The notes beneath the pieces were generated by a model. The model searched no databases. It saw nothing but the letters and a program-made list of their open reading frames with translations, and was not told where the DNA came from. The position numbers and the translations under genes are program-made. Shown piece by piece: positions 1-13,023 of a stretch of DNA of 64,000 nucleotides. This DNA comes from Callipepla californica brunnescens (taxonomy: Eukaryota; Chordata; Aves; Galliformes; Odontophoridae): positions 51,403,115 to 51,467,114 of the forward strand of contig JALIRH010000004.1 in assembly GCA_023055505.1 (NCBI GenBank), read 5' to 3'. The first letter of the stretch is position 1; the number at the start of each line of letters is the position of its first letter.

Positions 1-3000
1 CTGTAGCTTGCTTGTATTTGAGGGGGAAAACTGTCATATTTCTATCAGTTTGATTACTGAATTTCACAATCACTACTTTTAAGTCTTCCAGTCCATACTC
101 TGTGGTCTTCGTTGTGTTGTGATGGGCTCCCTCCCTCAACAGCAGGAGGGGAAAGAACTAACTCTATTTAAATGGACAGGATGTATCTTTTCCTCAAACG
201 ATGAGCAGCTCTCCCTTGCTGATGTATTCAGTAAACAATCTTAAATGCCATAATTCTGCTGTGTGGTATCTTGGATACCTGACAACGCAGAACTCTTCCA
301 GGGGAATTTAATAATGTTATTCCTCCGGATGGTGACCTCGTGGGTTTGAAGCTTGCTGAGCTTTGGCTTGCCTTTCCCAAGGTGATGCGACTTAATGGTG
401 CCAATTGAAGGGCTATTTGATGCTTCTGGTTCAAGCATCTTATCCTCACCTATGCAGACTTTTAGTTTACCTGATTTGGGACATTAAGCTAGCCCTGAGT
501 CCCAACCATGCTTGTATGTGTGTTGAAATGATTTAAGTGTCACTGAGTTAGGTTTCAGCTGGTTTAGCTCTAAGGGTATTCATAGCAGCATGACACAAGT
601 GCAGGTGTTGGTGCAAGAAGAGAGGTGAGGATACGCAGCTGGAGGGGAGGCCTGGGACCAGCCCTCACCAGTCACTAGCATGGTTTTGCTCTACCAAACC
701 ATTTCCTACCTATGCACTCAAAACCAAGTTCATGTTACGCTTTCAAAGGGACTGGAACACCATCAAAACCCATCGTTTAACATCAGATGAATCTGTGTAA
801 CCACACTCCTGGACTCTGAGTTAACACATTGAGAATACGTGATAAATAGCTGTGCTGTGTGACACTGCTGCACCGTCTGAGCTGCAGCAAGGTAGTACCC
901 TTCTCCTCCGTGAGCTGTGACTGAATGCTTGAGCTTAGATTCCTCTTGTCTCTGGAAGAGCAGGTGTGGGTGTGCTAGATGTGGGTGTCTTGCAAACACT
1001 TGGATTTTATTTGTTCCCAGGAGCTTTGTCAGCCGGTTTTCTCTTCAGGTGACCTACAGTAACCACTCTGCTGTCAAAGATGAGAGAGGAAAGGACTATC
1101 TTTGCTTCACATCTGTAAGCATTGCTACAGCTTTGTCCTCGCATGGATTGTAAGAGCCTTTTTGGAAGTTGTAGCTCTGCTTTCAAGTGTTTCTTGCAGA
1201 TTCTTGTAGGTCTTCAAACTCCTTTTGTTTAAAACTGATAAATTAAATATTGAAAAAAAGAAAAAAAGAATTTCCAAATACTGTAGCGTGGGAGAGGTGA
1301 GCTTGGGAAACCTTGCTCTGTTCCATAGTTTGGATAAGAGAGGATACAATAACAGCAGGATTCTGACTGAGTGTTGTAATCTCTCCTTTATTCATCGCTG
1401 CAGAGTCACTGCACTGCTCAGCCGCCTCTTAAGAGGAGTCTGGAAAATGCATGCTTTTATTGGCTTCTGAACTTTGCCAGTAGCCGTAGCAGCAATTATG
1501 GTTTAAACTTCAGCAATTTTAAAATAAGCAATTAATTTCATGTAGGGGTTTCAGATAGGCTGTAAATCCTAAATGACCATGGTTAAGATCTTTTTTTTCT
1601 ACTAATACGTTACTTTCTGTCTTACTGGATTTCACTTACGAGTTTCTGTGCTTCATGTTGAAATGAAAGACTTGTAATAAATCATCTCTGTCTTTTCAGA
1701 GGCAGAGAGCTTGGGGGAGAAAAGAGGAACCAGAAAAGTTAGGGAACTGCATGGAGAGTCTTCCCAGCCTCACGGAAGACCTAGAAAGGTGTTCTGTAAT
1801 ATCCATACGCGCTCCCGGTTTCCAAACTGCTGTGACTCCTCTGTATTCCATTTTCCTCATAGGAACGATGGTGCTTTGAGACCTGTGCTACTTCTTCCTG
1901 CAACAGGCTTTGAGAAGACTTCAGTCTTTGTAGCGTATGTGTGTTTAACAACAGCTAGTGCAGCTATTCTGGCACTGAATTGCACAGGAAGGAATTACTC
2001 GTGTCCAGTTTCATAGAGTGGAAACGGGGAGAGTGACTTAGTGATTTGTCCGGTGCTGTAAAGAGCTCTGCCCGAACTGACAGACTCCAGGTTAAAACCA
2101 TTAGCCTAAATGTATTCCTTAATGGCATTCAGTAACATGATCTTTAAATGTAAGCCAAAGATTCGTACCGAGCTGTTCCTGTGATACCCTGGGCTGGATT
2201 ATAGTGCCTGTGTGGAAAGGGAACCTGCTCTCGTGCAGGTTCTGCTGCATTTGAATCGCAAAGTGTTTCTTTTTTAGGGGCAGGTTGGTTGGTTTAGTCA
2301 TCATTATGGGAGCTCTGGGTCCAGAAGGCGTGCTCAGGTGGTGGCTGGCAGATGTAATGCCACCTTTGCCATTGAAACTGATGCCAGTTGATTTTTGAGA
2401 GAGGCACTGTTCTTGCTGATTTATAAACATCTGTGTTAACTCTGGTCATGTGTGGTTGCAATGCAAAGATTTTAAAATCTAGTTTGATTTAGACTTATTC
2501 ACAAGGACAAAGTTGATGCAAATATTAGCTTTGAATGTTGCTAAGAGTTTAGGATTGAAGCGAATCTTACAGTACTCCATAATAGGAAGTTGGGCTGAAT
2601 TCTGTCTGTAGAAACCTGTATGTTTAGAAGTGCTCTCATATACATGAAAAGAATATTTGTTCTCTGATAGTCTTCCTGTACTTGATGCTGTAGAGGAGCT
2701 ACTACTTCTTCCTTCTCCCAGCTTTTTCTTCTTTTCCTTTTCCCCTCTATTTACACAGTTAAACATTTCCCAGAGGGAAGAAAAATGACCAAGCTTTACT
2801 TCACCTTTTGGCTTTGTTTCCAGCTTTAGGTAAGGTTGGAGAGAAGGAGAAAGGAAAGGCAGCAGAAAAACTCAGATTGTGGTAGAAATGCAGCATTGAG
2901 TATGGAAGTGGAACAGCCAGAGGTTAAGGGGCAGACTCACCTCCTCAAAGACAGAAAGACAGATAAAGTGTGCTAGGAAGTGGTAAGAAAGTGATATTTT

Positions 3001-5048
3001 ATGCAGCTCTGTGGCAACATCGGCGTGCATTTCTTTTGATTGCTGCAGCCAAATTATTTGCCGTTCACTTAATGATTGAAGTGCACGTTTAATGAGGGTG
3101 GGTTTTTTGGAAAGTGGTTCTGAGAAGGCAGAACACAAATGCGCTGTGCCTGAGACAGTGCTACCTCTTGGATGGCGAGGAGGAAGAGAATCAAGTGCCA
3201 GTTTGTGGTGTCTTTTTTTTTAAGCAAGGTATAAGATTACATCTAGGTACTCAGCATAATTATAGCAGTGTTATGAACAGTCTGTCTGATGATACTCTTT
3301 AACTCCCTGCTTTTCTCAGGTCTGAGCTGAGATAGAAGTTTTGCCTTGAGCTGGTACTTTGCATGCAGTTTTTGTATAAGTACGGCTTTTCTTTTCTATG
3401 AAATGAAGGTGTGTTTTAGAACAAACAAAGGACTGCTTTAGAGGCTGTGTATTTCAGTCCACTTAGATCATGTTTCGTTTGTTGTTTGCTGTTTTAAAAG
3501 CCACTGCTTCTGATTGGGGTTGTTCTTGGCTGCTGTTAGAAAAATATATATTTTTGCCAAGTGAAAACTTAGCTATATTTATAAGTGTGTTTGCTGACAA
3601 GCTCGAGCTGAGTTAGGTGTGTTGTTGGGCTCGTGCTGCATCACTTTTGGAACTACAGCTCATTCATTTTGGGCTGCTTCCTGTCACCTTGTCTTGGACT
3701 TCTGGCTGACAGCTGGCTTGGTTAATAACCCGCTGTCCAAACGGAGAGCTGAAAGGCATCACACTTCAGGCAGAAAACCTCAGATTGCTGCCTGCAGTAC
3801 GCTCTCTGTCTAAGAACCTTCTGCCTATAGATTCTTACCCTTCAGCCTGCGCAGAAAAATGTTCAGGCTGCAGAGCCTCTACCAGACGCTTTGGGGAGGC
3901 GAGCGCTGGAGGCCTGGTAATACTGGCTCAGGCAGGTCTTTTTTGTTTGATGTCTCTTAGTGCTGTGAATTTGGATTATCCAGAAGCTGTTGTGCTAGCA
4001 CATGCTTGTGCCAATCATGTGCTGTAGGCCTGGTTCAGGAGGCATACTTGAGTGGAAGGCTGCTTCTCCCTGCAGATACAAGTCTCAGAGTTCTGTGGAT
4101 CCACTTACACACCCATGCGTGCAATTTTCAGCTTCTTTTTTTTTATCTGTCAATCTTTCTCTGAATAAACAGTAATAATTCATACTCCCTTTGGGTGCTG
4201 TCCTCCTCTGTAGCATTATTCACTTTCCTGCTGCAGGTTATAATGTCATTAGTCTCTCATGCTGCCGGATCCTTCATTTAACATATGACTTAGTTATTCT
4301 TACACTCTCTCTAGTGTTTTTCATGGTAGACTTTTGTGTGTGTGTGGACACGGGGGTTTTGTGAGTGGTTTGGTAAGTTTTTGGGAAGGGGATAGGATCT
4401 TCAGGTTTGCTTTATCATCTTACTATTTCAGAATGTCTTTTTAACCACGCCTCGTGTGACGATACCTTTGGATCTAACTGTCAGAGCATAGCTTTTAGTG
4501 AATAAAACCTCTGAAGAGTGAAAATGTGTGAAATTAACTGTATGCTTTTTTGTTTGTTCGTTCCTGGGATGTCCCGAGACTGAAAATGACTGTTTCAAAA
4601 CATCACATGCAAAGATGTTTTTCTCTGATGCGTTATGACCTTGACATTAATACAGATAAAACTGTATTATCTACCCCAGCCCTTGTACATAAAAATTCAG
4701 ACCACAATAAAGAGCTTTTTCCTTTGTGGCAGCCCATACAAAAGGATCCATGCCTTCACTTGGTCTTTATCTCTTTTCTGCCCCTTTCTGCCCCAGATTT
4801 TCGTATTGGTAGACTTGATAGAGTAATGCTGTGATTCTCTTCTGGACAATTGCTTGGCTGTTCATGGACTGTAACTTTATTTTAATATGATAGCTCTCGT
4901 ATTTCTCTGTAGTCTTGTCTGTAGTTCTGGAAATGTTTTTAAAACTGACTTGGTTGTTGTATACGAGCAAATTTTGTACTGGTTAACTAATTTTGGTAGC
5001 ACTGCAGATCACAAACTGAGAATGCATACCTATATGTTTGTCTTTAAG
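1..5048 (+). other. NAA30 intron or upstream sequence, no exon recognised
   Basis: AT-rich unique sequence with no open frame that looks like a protein family. It lies directly upstream of a recognisable NAA30 exon, so it is most simply intron. I looked for the preceding NAA30 exon and for retroelement ends and saw neither. Short open frames here lack codon structure or homology I can recognise. Confidence 0.6.
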
Positions 5049-5172
5049 GCCATGGTAGGGGAAGAGTGTGTAGGTGCCATCGTCTGCAAGCTGGATATGC
5101 ACAAAAAGATGTTCCGCAGAGGTTATATAGCCATGTTAGCAGTGGATTCCAAATACAGAAGAAAAGGAATTG
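5049..5172 (+). CDS. NAA30: NAA30 coding exon (NatC catalytic subunit), GNAT core
   Basis: This exon encodes about 41 residues of N-alpha-acetyltransferase 30, the catalytic subunit of the NatC complex, which acetylates N-termini such as Met-Leu on nascent proteins at the ribosome. It starts at AMVGEECVG after an acceptor (ttaag, AG at 5047-5048) and ends in RRKGIG before a gtaag donor at 5173. RRKGIG is the start of the R-x-x-G-x-G acetyl-CoA loop of the GNAT fold, and the glycine codon is split by the intron (phase 1). Open reading continues upstream of the acceptor, but there it is not NAA30-like, so the splice site sets the start. Identification rests on near-complete agreement with the vertebrate protein. 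Confidence 0.95.
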
Positions 5173-7016
5173 GTAAGAACGGCCTTTTTGTTATTTCTTT
5201 CTTACATCCTAGCTTGTTGGGGTAAACATAGGTGCGTAAGGATTGAAACAGAGCTGCACTTCTAGAGGTGGTGGTTTGCTGCTATCCTTGCTTGGCTCAT
5301 TTACATAAACTCCCCAGTATCTTCTCCCATCAGTTGAAATAACCCAAAGTGCCCATTCCATGTGAGCTTCACATCTGTGTTATGAAGCTGAAGCAAAAGG
5401 CATTCAGCAACCACTTACCTCTGCAAATTACCACTATCAAATAACAACTGCAGGAATTGCTTTTCATTTTTACGTGTGCTGTCATAACTTTATTATTTTG
5501 TTGTGTTCAGTGTGTGTGCATATATATATATTTTTTTCCAGTGAATATATCCACTGGCTTTTGCCTGTGAATTATGCATATATTGCCCATTGGAGAGACT
5601 GGACGTAGCACATCACCGTATTAATGCTTGAAAAATAGTTGTGTGTTACTGCTTGAACAACCAAAATGGAGATGTTCTGCTGGGAAGTTGCATGATGAAA
5701 GAAACAGCTCTTGGCAGGGAACTTGCCCTCCCTCTCTGATCACTTGTTGCCCTGTTAGAAGAGGTTTTCCTCCTTTAATCAAGCCAAACTAGGAAACCTG
5801 GTGCTAGGATTGCTCTTGAGGAACTTAATTCTTTGGTCTTGGTTTTGAAATTACATTAGAATTACTTGAAATTACATTTTTGTAGCATCTCTGTTTTGGC
5901 ATATGTGATTATTTTATTTTGATGCAGTTCAGAATCTGTTACTGGTTTCTGTAGTGGAGCAGAAGGAAGCAGATAGTGAGAAATCATTCTCTCCTTTCCT
6001 TTCAGCTGAGTCATGAAGGAGCCTGCTGTGTTTTAGTTGCAGGTGCTTGGATTCATAAGTAAATAAGAACTAATGCTGTTCTTAAGACCTCTACAAGATT
6101 TTTCCTTTGCTTTAGTCAGATCATTATTTTAGAGTTATATAAATAAGTTTTATGCTTAACATTTTGCTTACTTTAGAATTATGTAAATGCTAACATTTAT
6201 CCTGCATTTATCATCTTGCTGTTCCTCATAAAGTGTGCAGTTGATAAGGTGTTTTATATGCAGAACAGTTTTGTCGTACGTTCAGTGAAAATCTTAATTG
6301 ATTAAAGTTCTGAGAATACTTGAAAACAATCTCTAGATTCCTTGGGGTTTTCTTTTCCTTTTCCTTAGCCTTCTAATGGAAGTGACATTTATGCAGTTTT
6401 TTCCAGTAATAACTTTGAAATCAACTTTCAATTTCACCCCAGTTCTACAGACAGGTAGGGATATTGCATTCGTAGAACTGTTGTGAAATAGATGAAAAAT
6501 AATGATAAATAATTAAAGTAATGCTTGACTGAAGGGAAGGGATGGGCTTTGACCGTATTGTTGGTTGCTAGCAAATCCAAATGGGGAGCAAGCCACAAGA
6601 AAAGTGGTTTCAGACGTCCTGTTGCTAGTAGAAGTATTTGTTTTAGTAAGAGGAAATTCCCTTGGAAGATGAATGCCCTTCAAGTACGTGCCAGCAGATT
6701 TTGCCTTTAAATGCAGCAAAAGGGAATGAATCACATCTTGGAAGGCTATATATAACACCATGTTAAACATAGAAGCCTGTTTCTAATATCCTTGCGTTAG
6801 AAGACTTTTGCATTCAAGCTGAGTCTCCGGGTAACTTCAGGGATGATTTCAGTATTCAAACTTGAGACTACATCTTGACTGCAACTTCTTCTTACATTCT
6901 TTCCTCCCTAATTTCCACTGGTGTCACAGCACGTAGGTAGCACACCTTAGCTGTATATAAGCTGTCATCTCTTGCAGCACATTTCTAATTAATACTTACC
7001 GAAATCTGTGTTTCAG
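5173..7016 (+). other. NAA30: NAA30 intron
   Basis: GT-AG intron between the two recognised NAA30 exons (gtaagaac donor, tttcag acceptor at 7011-7016). Phase is consistent: one base of a Gly codon on the left, two on the right. AT-rich, with a short TA run near 5520; no other feature seen. Confidence 0.9.
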
Positions 7017-7072
7017 GTACAAACTTGGTTAAGAAAGCTATTTATGCTATGGTCGAAGGAGATTGTGACGAG
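7017..7072 (+). CDS. NAA30: NAA30 coding exon, acetyl-CoA loop and following helix
   Basis: A 56-bp exon encoding TNLVKKAIYAMVEGDCDE after completing the split Gly codon. It continues the GNAT acetyl-CoA-binding loop and the helix after it. It is bounded by tttcag and gtaag splice sites. In vertebrate NAA30 the next exon encodes the C-terminal part of the GNAT domain and the stop codon. I could not find that exon before the retroelement array at 11549 or anywhere later in the window, so the gene is incomplete here. Confidence 0.94.
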
Positions 7073-10000
7073 GTAAGATCTCATAATCAAAAACTTTCGT
7101 GTTGTTTATGGTTTGTGTTCTCCTGTGTGTGAATTCATTTCACGGGTTTTTCTTTGAATTTCACAGGAATGTGTTATGGGTGGGAACTGGGTTAGTAATG
7201 CTCTCTTACTTTTGTAATAGAAGGAAGAGATCCTCAAAAACATATGGCGTAAATAGACTAACTTTCTCAATTTGTCATAAATATTCAAGTGCAACGTTTC
7301 AGATTCTGTTTTACTTTGCAAAGCTCCCTCAGCCTTCAGCTGTTGGCATGTTTTCTTCTAAAGAGTCAAGCTTAGGTTCAGTTGGCCGGATTAACTTGCA
7401 TGTTGTAATATTTCCACGCTTCCAGAATGCACAGAGTTATTGGAACAGTACATGCTGTGGTATTGCAGAGTATAGTTCTGTTGCAGCAGGTAGTTGGGTT
7501 ACTCTGACAGTGCTGAAGCTAAGGTCTGCTAATGTAGCACAGCAGCCAAGGAAGGTGACTGTATCACTGCCAGGCTGTTTCTCTGCCCTGTATGTTGTCC
7601 TATCATCTGTCCTACAGATGATAGTCCTATTTGTTTTTTTCCTTTTTTCATCTGTGGAGCGACTCTCTTTACGTTCCCTGTTGAACTTGAGGAGGAACTC
7701 CCCTTGCAGCCCTTCTCCTCAATCCATTTATCTGAGTTTTAACTTCCATCAGCTTGCTAGGGTGCAGTTTTTAGCTTATTCCTGACATCTGAACACTGTG
7801 TCATTTCAATGTATCATAATTAACGATCCTTTGTTACCTCATTTCACTTGTTGCCTCAGCTATCCAATTGAGGCTTGGTGAATCTTTTTATACAACATTT
7901 TTGTTACAGAACTTTTTGCACATAACTCTTTTACTTTTTCCACGTGTGTTACACCTTCAGCAGCATCCTTTTATGTGTTCCGACTTCAGCAACTTGCTTG
8001 GGGCTGTTCTCTTCGGATCCCCCTCTTGCCTCCATTTTCTGGTCCCTTTTTTTCTACAGTTTGTTGTATTCAGGCAATGTACTTCAGTCTGATAGCTCTG
8101 TAATTATTTAAGTTCTTTGTTTTGTCTTTATGCTTTTATCATGTGCAGTATGCTTTACTCTGATCTATTTTTCCACTTGCTACCTTGAACTTTTCCATTG
8201 CTTTCTGCTGTGGTTTTGAATTCATTTGCAACTGTTATGTATCTGAGATTTGAGGAACAGAGGGGGAAAGAAAGTATATCAGTGCTCTCATCACACTGGG
8301 AGAAGTGAGATGCAGGGACTTGAAGCCTGCTGCTGTTAGATTGTCAGTAGCAGAATTATGTGTTTCCACCCAGGCCACCAGAGTTGCAGTAGTTCCTGTA
8401 TTATGTATGAGTGTGTACTACTTCTCCCACACCTTTGATTTTATATTGGACTATCTTGGAGGTACACATAATGAGCTCTCCTGTGCCTTTCTTCTTTTTC
8501 CCCCTGCTTTAATAATGATCCAAGAGTCTTTCTCACCATTATTTACTTGTAAATGTGGTGAGGATTGCAGGCTACTCTGCAGTAAGACCTCATTATACCT
8601 TAGTCATAGATTTTCATCTTTAGTGTTGTATAAATGCTCATAAAAAAAAATCATAGGTCATTTTTCAGACTTTTTGCTGTCCCTATTTAATCAAATGTGC
8701 TTCAGTGCAAGCTCCTTACAGTGTGTGCTGGACGGGTGCAGGCATGTTTCGTTCCCAGTTTGGAAACCATGTAACAATGGTTGTGGGATGATGATTCTGA
8801 ACTAGTTATGCCATGCTTCTTGGGGGCTTTTGCATCAACCTGGTTTTATACTAGTGCAAAAATTTGAATTGGGAACTCTTATCCAGTGCACAGGCAGAGT
8901 ATATTCCTGACTTCTTACTACACCAGTTGGCAGAGGCACGCCCAGAGTAATACAGTGTGTTTATGCTTAGCATACAGGTAATGTACAGCCAAATAGGAAA
9001 CATATTCCTTTTCTTTGGCAGCGGGTGTAGGTTTCTTCCAGATACGTGTTGTAATAACAGTGTTTACTTGTTGCACGTGGTAGATTGCTGAGAAATTATC
9101 AGTTGTGACCAGGGTTTGAAGGATCCAGTCAGCCACCTGCTATTTAAAGCTCTCTGGCAGAGCTGAGAAACTTGCCCTCACCATTTATTACAGCAGTTGC
9201 TGTGGGGGGAACAGTTTCTGTCCATCTGATTGATGCCTGGCTGGTGGAGCAGTGCATGACAGTGACTTCTCTTTGTGAGGTGTGTAAATAGTTTCTCTCT
9301 GCTGCTCTTAACACGTTTTTCTACATCCCTTAATAAAATCAAAGCATGATGGAAATGTGAAGGTGCTGTTACTTGATAAAAAGTAGACTGCAGTTCAGAA
9401 ATGCTCTTTGGAAACTCACTTAGAAAATCATTAATAACAGGAATACGGACCTGTGACTGTCATTAGAACTTTCCAAAGGCTGCTTAGAAACTCTTCCCTT
9501 CAGTCTAATTACAGAATAGGTGCAGTAGATGAATTTAATGTTAATCACTTGTGACATATGATCTGATAAACAGTTAGATATGGTCCCTCACAGAGTATAG
9601 ACTTTAGACTTCACCACTGAGTGCTGCAAAAGATGTGTGTGCCAACTCCAGCACATAGGGCATCTGGCTCTTCTGTACGTTTGTTTGGCCTTTAAATAAA
9701 GGCACTTTTCTTAAGTTGTGCTGCTTTAGATTGTCATATGGAGCTGCTCTCTCTTAATCAAAATAAGGAAAGGAAGGCTTGTTTATTCATTCGTAGACTT
9801 TCCATCTGTAACAAATGACTGTAAGTAATCTGCATACGATTATTCACCTCGTGTTGCATTATTTCAGCACCATGTAACTACTAATCAAAATAAGACGTGG
9901 ATAAGTGGAACTCTTCAGAGCTTTGTTTGACAAAGTGTGGAAAGGAATTGTGACTTCCTGTGAGAATTCCTATGAAACTCTGAAGTTGTGTCTTTCTAAT

Positions 10001-11548
10001 TCAGTACCATGCTTCTAAAAATGATGGTTTTTTACATAATCCTATTTGAAATTATCAAGCCATTGACATCCTTAATCTACAGATCACTTTGCATAAGTTT
10101 TACATTCAGTGTACTGCCTATCTTGGAATGATGAAGGCAGTCAGTCTGATAGCTTGAATCTCATAGGATGCCAAGTTTATATGTAAGAATAGCGGCCTCT
10201 TCTGGGACTGCTGAAAGAGTATTTTCTTGATTAGTTTCTTTCATTTGCCTGTATTCTGTGATTTAGTTTCTAAACTTGAATGCATTCAGGGTTTGAGCTG
10301 AAAAAGTGGAAAGGTTTGACCTCTGCTTTTTCATTCAGCTCAGGTAAATGAGGTATGAGAAGGTAATAACAGCATACATTTTATTCTGTTCTTACAAGAA
10401 ATTCCTTGTTTATAAAACCAGTTAAAATTGAATAGAGTCAAGGTGATAGCAGTAAATTTTTGGTATTTGAGCATAAGAGAAAATAACGGCCTACAGAACA
10501 TTGCAACTGGTGCAGGAAAACTTGTTTAAACCCAGTGAGGCCTCGCTGATCTACAGGAGCAGATGGTGCTGAGTTATGAGAAGATTTAACAGGCACATTT
10601 GCAGAATAAAATAGATCAGCAATAAAGGTAACAACTGAAGATTTTGAACTTGATTGAACAGAAGAATCCTTCACAGAATCAGGCTGTTGAAACCTGTACA
10701 AAACATGCTTCTTTCCTTACTAGATCCAGGAGTGTGTCTGTAGCCCTCTGTTGAGATCAAGACAGTATGTGGAGGTCAGGGAATTATTTTTCATTGTGCC
10801 AAATCTTTCTTAGAAATACCAGAACGGATCTCTTGCATTAGCTTTCAAGATGAGCTTTTGCTCAGGTGCTGGGATTCCAGCAAACCTGAATTTCAACATT
10901 TAACCACTCCCTTAAATGCAGTGATCTGCAGTGTTGGAAGTCTTCTAGCAGTGCAAGCTTGCAGTTGAACACAGTCATGTTACATTACTGTGTCAGAATA
11001 AAGAACTTCCGTGCAAGTGAATGCAATCTGTAGCCAGAGTTCAAATAAGTGTTTCCTGCATTGTGGATTTACGTGGGTCAGATTTCCTGTTAGGCAGAAT
11101 GCTTTGTTTTAAATTGAACTAAGACACTGTGCAGTGTGCGTACTCATGGAGAAAAGAGGAACTCTTCAGGTAAACCATTGCATTGCATAATTGATGATAA
11201 CTTGAAAGTTACCCATTTTAGTAGATTAAAGTTGGTAATAGTAATTGATCAAGTGTAAGGCCTGGTAGTACTATTGCATGAGGTGCCAGCAAGAGAAATT
11301 CAATCTGTAGTTCTTCCCACAAGACTAAGAATTGGATTTGCTTGTCTTAAGAGTACAGGTACAATGGGCTGTCCTGTAATTTAAGAACTATGGCTATTAA
11401 AATATTAATGTTTGTTTTAGAAAAACTTCTTCTGGGCCTTATTTTCCTCCACTGTATGTCGTTTGCTGGATTGTCAGCTCAGGCTTTACAGTTCTTACAA
11501 TGTTCACATGTTGAAAAAGCACAGGGGGAATACATTTTGTAAATACAT
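7073..11548 (+). other. NAA30: NAA30 intron up to the retroelement array
   Basis: Begins with a consensus donor (gtaagatc). AT-rich unique sequence. I read it for the terminal NAA30 exon and did not find it. The right boundary is where sequence stops matching the gammaretrovirus-like blocks: other copies diverge from this one at about 11549. About 100 bases left of the boundary (11440-11548) are open on the - strand in continuation of the viral frame, but they are not shared with other copies, so the exact breakpoint is uncertain. Confidence 0.6.
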
Positions 11549-13020
11549 GTCTGTATTTACAAAAAAGGTGAAATGGCCTTTTTATATCAGGTAAGCTTAA
11601 CACTCGTGCATTAACAAGATCTACCTTTAAATCTTCTAATCTTTGCTCATCCTTCTGACTCCACTCCACTTTACCAATCCATCTTGTACTAGTTTCTGGT
11701 CTAAAAACTTTACCTTACTGCTATAATTCTCAGTATATTGTTTACAGTATCCTAGCAGCCCTAAGATCTGCCTCACCGGCCTTTTACTCCTCGGGGCTTT
11801 TTTTAAAGATAAAATCCCATTTACCCATTCTGGATCAAATTTCTTATTTCCCTTTCTTAACCAATGTCCCAAATATTTCACTTCCTCTTCTGTAAACTGT
11901 AATTTTACCTTTGAAACTTTCAACCCCTTTGAACCTAAGAAATTTAATAATTTAATGCTCCCCTGTCTAACTGTTTCCTTGTCTGTTTCAGCTAATAGTA
12001 AATCATCTGCGTATTGTACTAAGGTTACCTGTGGGTTTGATTCATCAGTTTTTAGGACTTGCTCAAGGGCTTGTCCAAACAAGTTAGGGGATTCTGTGAG
12101 TCCCTGTGGGAGCACTATCCATCTAAGTTGTTGCTTTCTATGGGTGTTCGGATCTTCCCCTTTGAAGGCAAAGTAGTCCCTGCATTCTGCTTTCAGGGGG
12201 CAGGTCCAAAAAGCATCCTTTAAATCAATTACACTGTACCACTTAGATTCTGGGTTTCATTGACTGAGCAGGGCATAGGGGTTTGCCACTACTGGGAAAC
12301 GGGTAATTGTTCTCTTATGAATTTCCCTTAACTTGTGGAACAATCTGTATGTGTCATCAGGTGTGGTTTTTTGTTGTTTGTTTGTTTGTTTTGTTTTGCT
12401 TTTGTATTTCTTTTACAGGGAATATAGGAGTATTACAGGGAGACGTACAGGGCTCTAATCAGGGCTCTAATAGCCAATAGGCCTTTAGATATTAATTTTT
12501 CAATTTACCTTCCTGTGAAATAGGATATTGTTTTATGCTAATTGGGATCCCTGGATCCTTTATAGTTACTTCAGAGGGTTCTATGTCTAACTTCCCTACT
12601 GATTCTTGGGTATATCAAACTTCTGGGTTAATTCTAGCCTCGTCTTCTATCGTTAGAGTACATGGCTTAACAGTTCTCTATCTTTTACTTCCAAATTGAT
12701 TCCTAACTCCACAATTAAATCTCTCCCTAGCCAATTATATTCTGCTTTAGATACCAATAAGAAAACCCAATTCCATAGGTGCTAGGTGATTCTATTTCTA
12801 CCTGCTTTGTAACAGGGTACCATAAAAGGTTCCCTTTTGCTCCAATTACTAGTAGCTTTTCCGAGGATAAAGAACGTCCTCGAGGTAAATATTGAACAGT
12901 CGATCTTTCTGCCCCAGAGTCTACCAAAAATTCCATTTCCTGACGCTGAGAACCCAGTTTCAATTTTATCAAGGGCTCTTTTCTATCCAGGGTCCCCAGC
13001 ACATAAAGCCCCTGACCCCC
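11549..13020 (-). pseudogene. pol: Gammaretrovirus-like protease and reverse transcriptase, dead copy G1
   Basis: Read right to left. Protease is at about 13002-12727 with catalytic LVDSGAERS (DSG rather than DTG). An RT N-terminal stretch with a SIKQYPISQE motif lies near 12510-12560. The palm has DLKDAFWTCP, LPQGLTESP and the catalytic YADDLLLA at about 12000. The thumb lies at 11700-11900. Frames are broken by stops, by a TTTTG microsatellite at 12365, and by a frameshift after KWSG near 11660 that every copy shares. The segment is cut off at its left end, so RNase H and integrase are absent. This copy keeps the frame at 11830-11860, where the others carry an extra shift. LPQGL...YADD and the Gag layout place it with class I (gamma) ERVs. 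Confidence 0.88.
12365..12412. repeat. TTTTG/TTTG microsatellite inside the RT
   Basis: A short T/G microsatellite interrupts the RT reading frame between the N-terminal region and the palm. The equivalent tracts at about 28232-28292, 36054-36104 and 58383-58434 differ in length and are more regular TTTTG arrays. Confidence 0.8.
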
Positions 13021-13023
13021 TCA
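13021..13023 (-). promoter_or_regulatory. In-frame UGA at the gag-protease boundary (readthrough-type site)
   Basis: On the - strand a KED codon run is followed by TGA and then GGQG in the same frame as the protease. This has the layout of the gammaretroviral gag-pol suppression stop, where UAG precedes GGQG. Here the stop is UGA. The same triplet is kept at 28897-28899, 36712-36714 and 59041-59043. Function is inferred from position and context only. Confidence 0.65.

Noticed and set aside
51..4500. Search for further NAA30 exons or CR1 LINE ends in the left flank
   Set aside because: No sequence resembling the preceding NAA30 exon and no clear LINE 3' repeat was found by reading.
7099..7785. 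228-codon open frame downstream of the second NAA30 exon
   Set aside because: It starts within intron sequence, has no recognisable domain, low-complexity composition, and no splice or promoter support.
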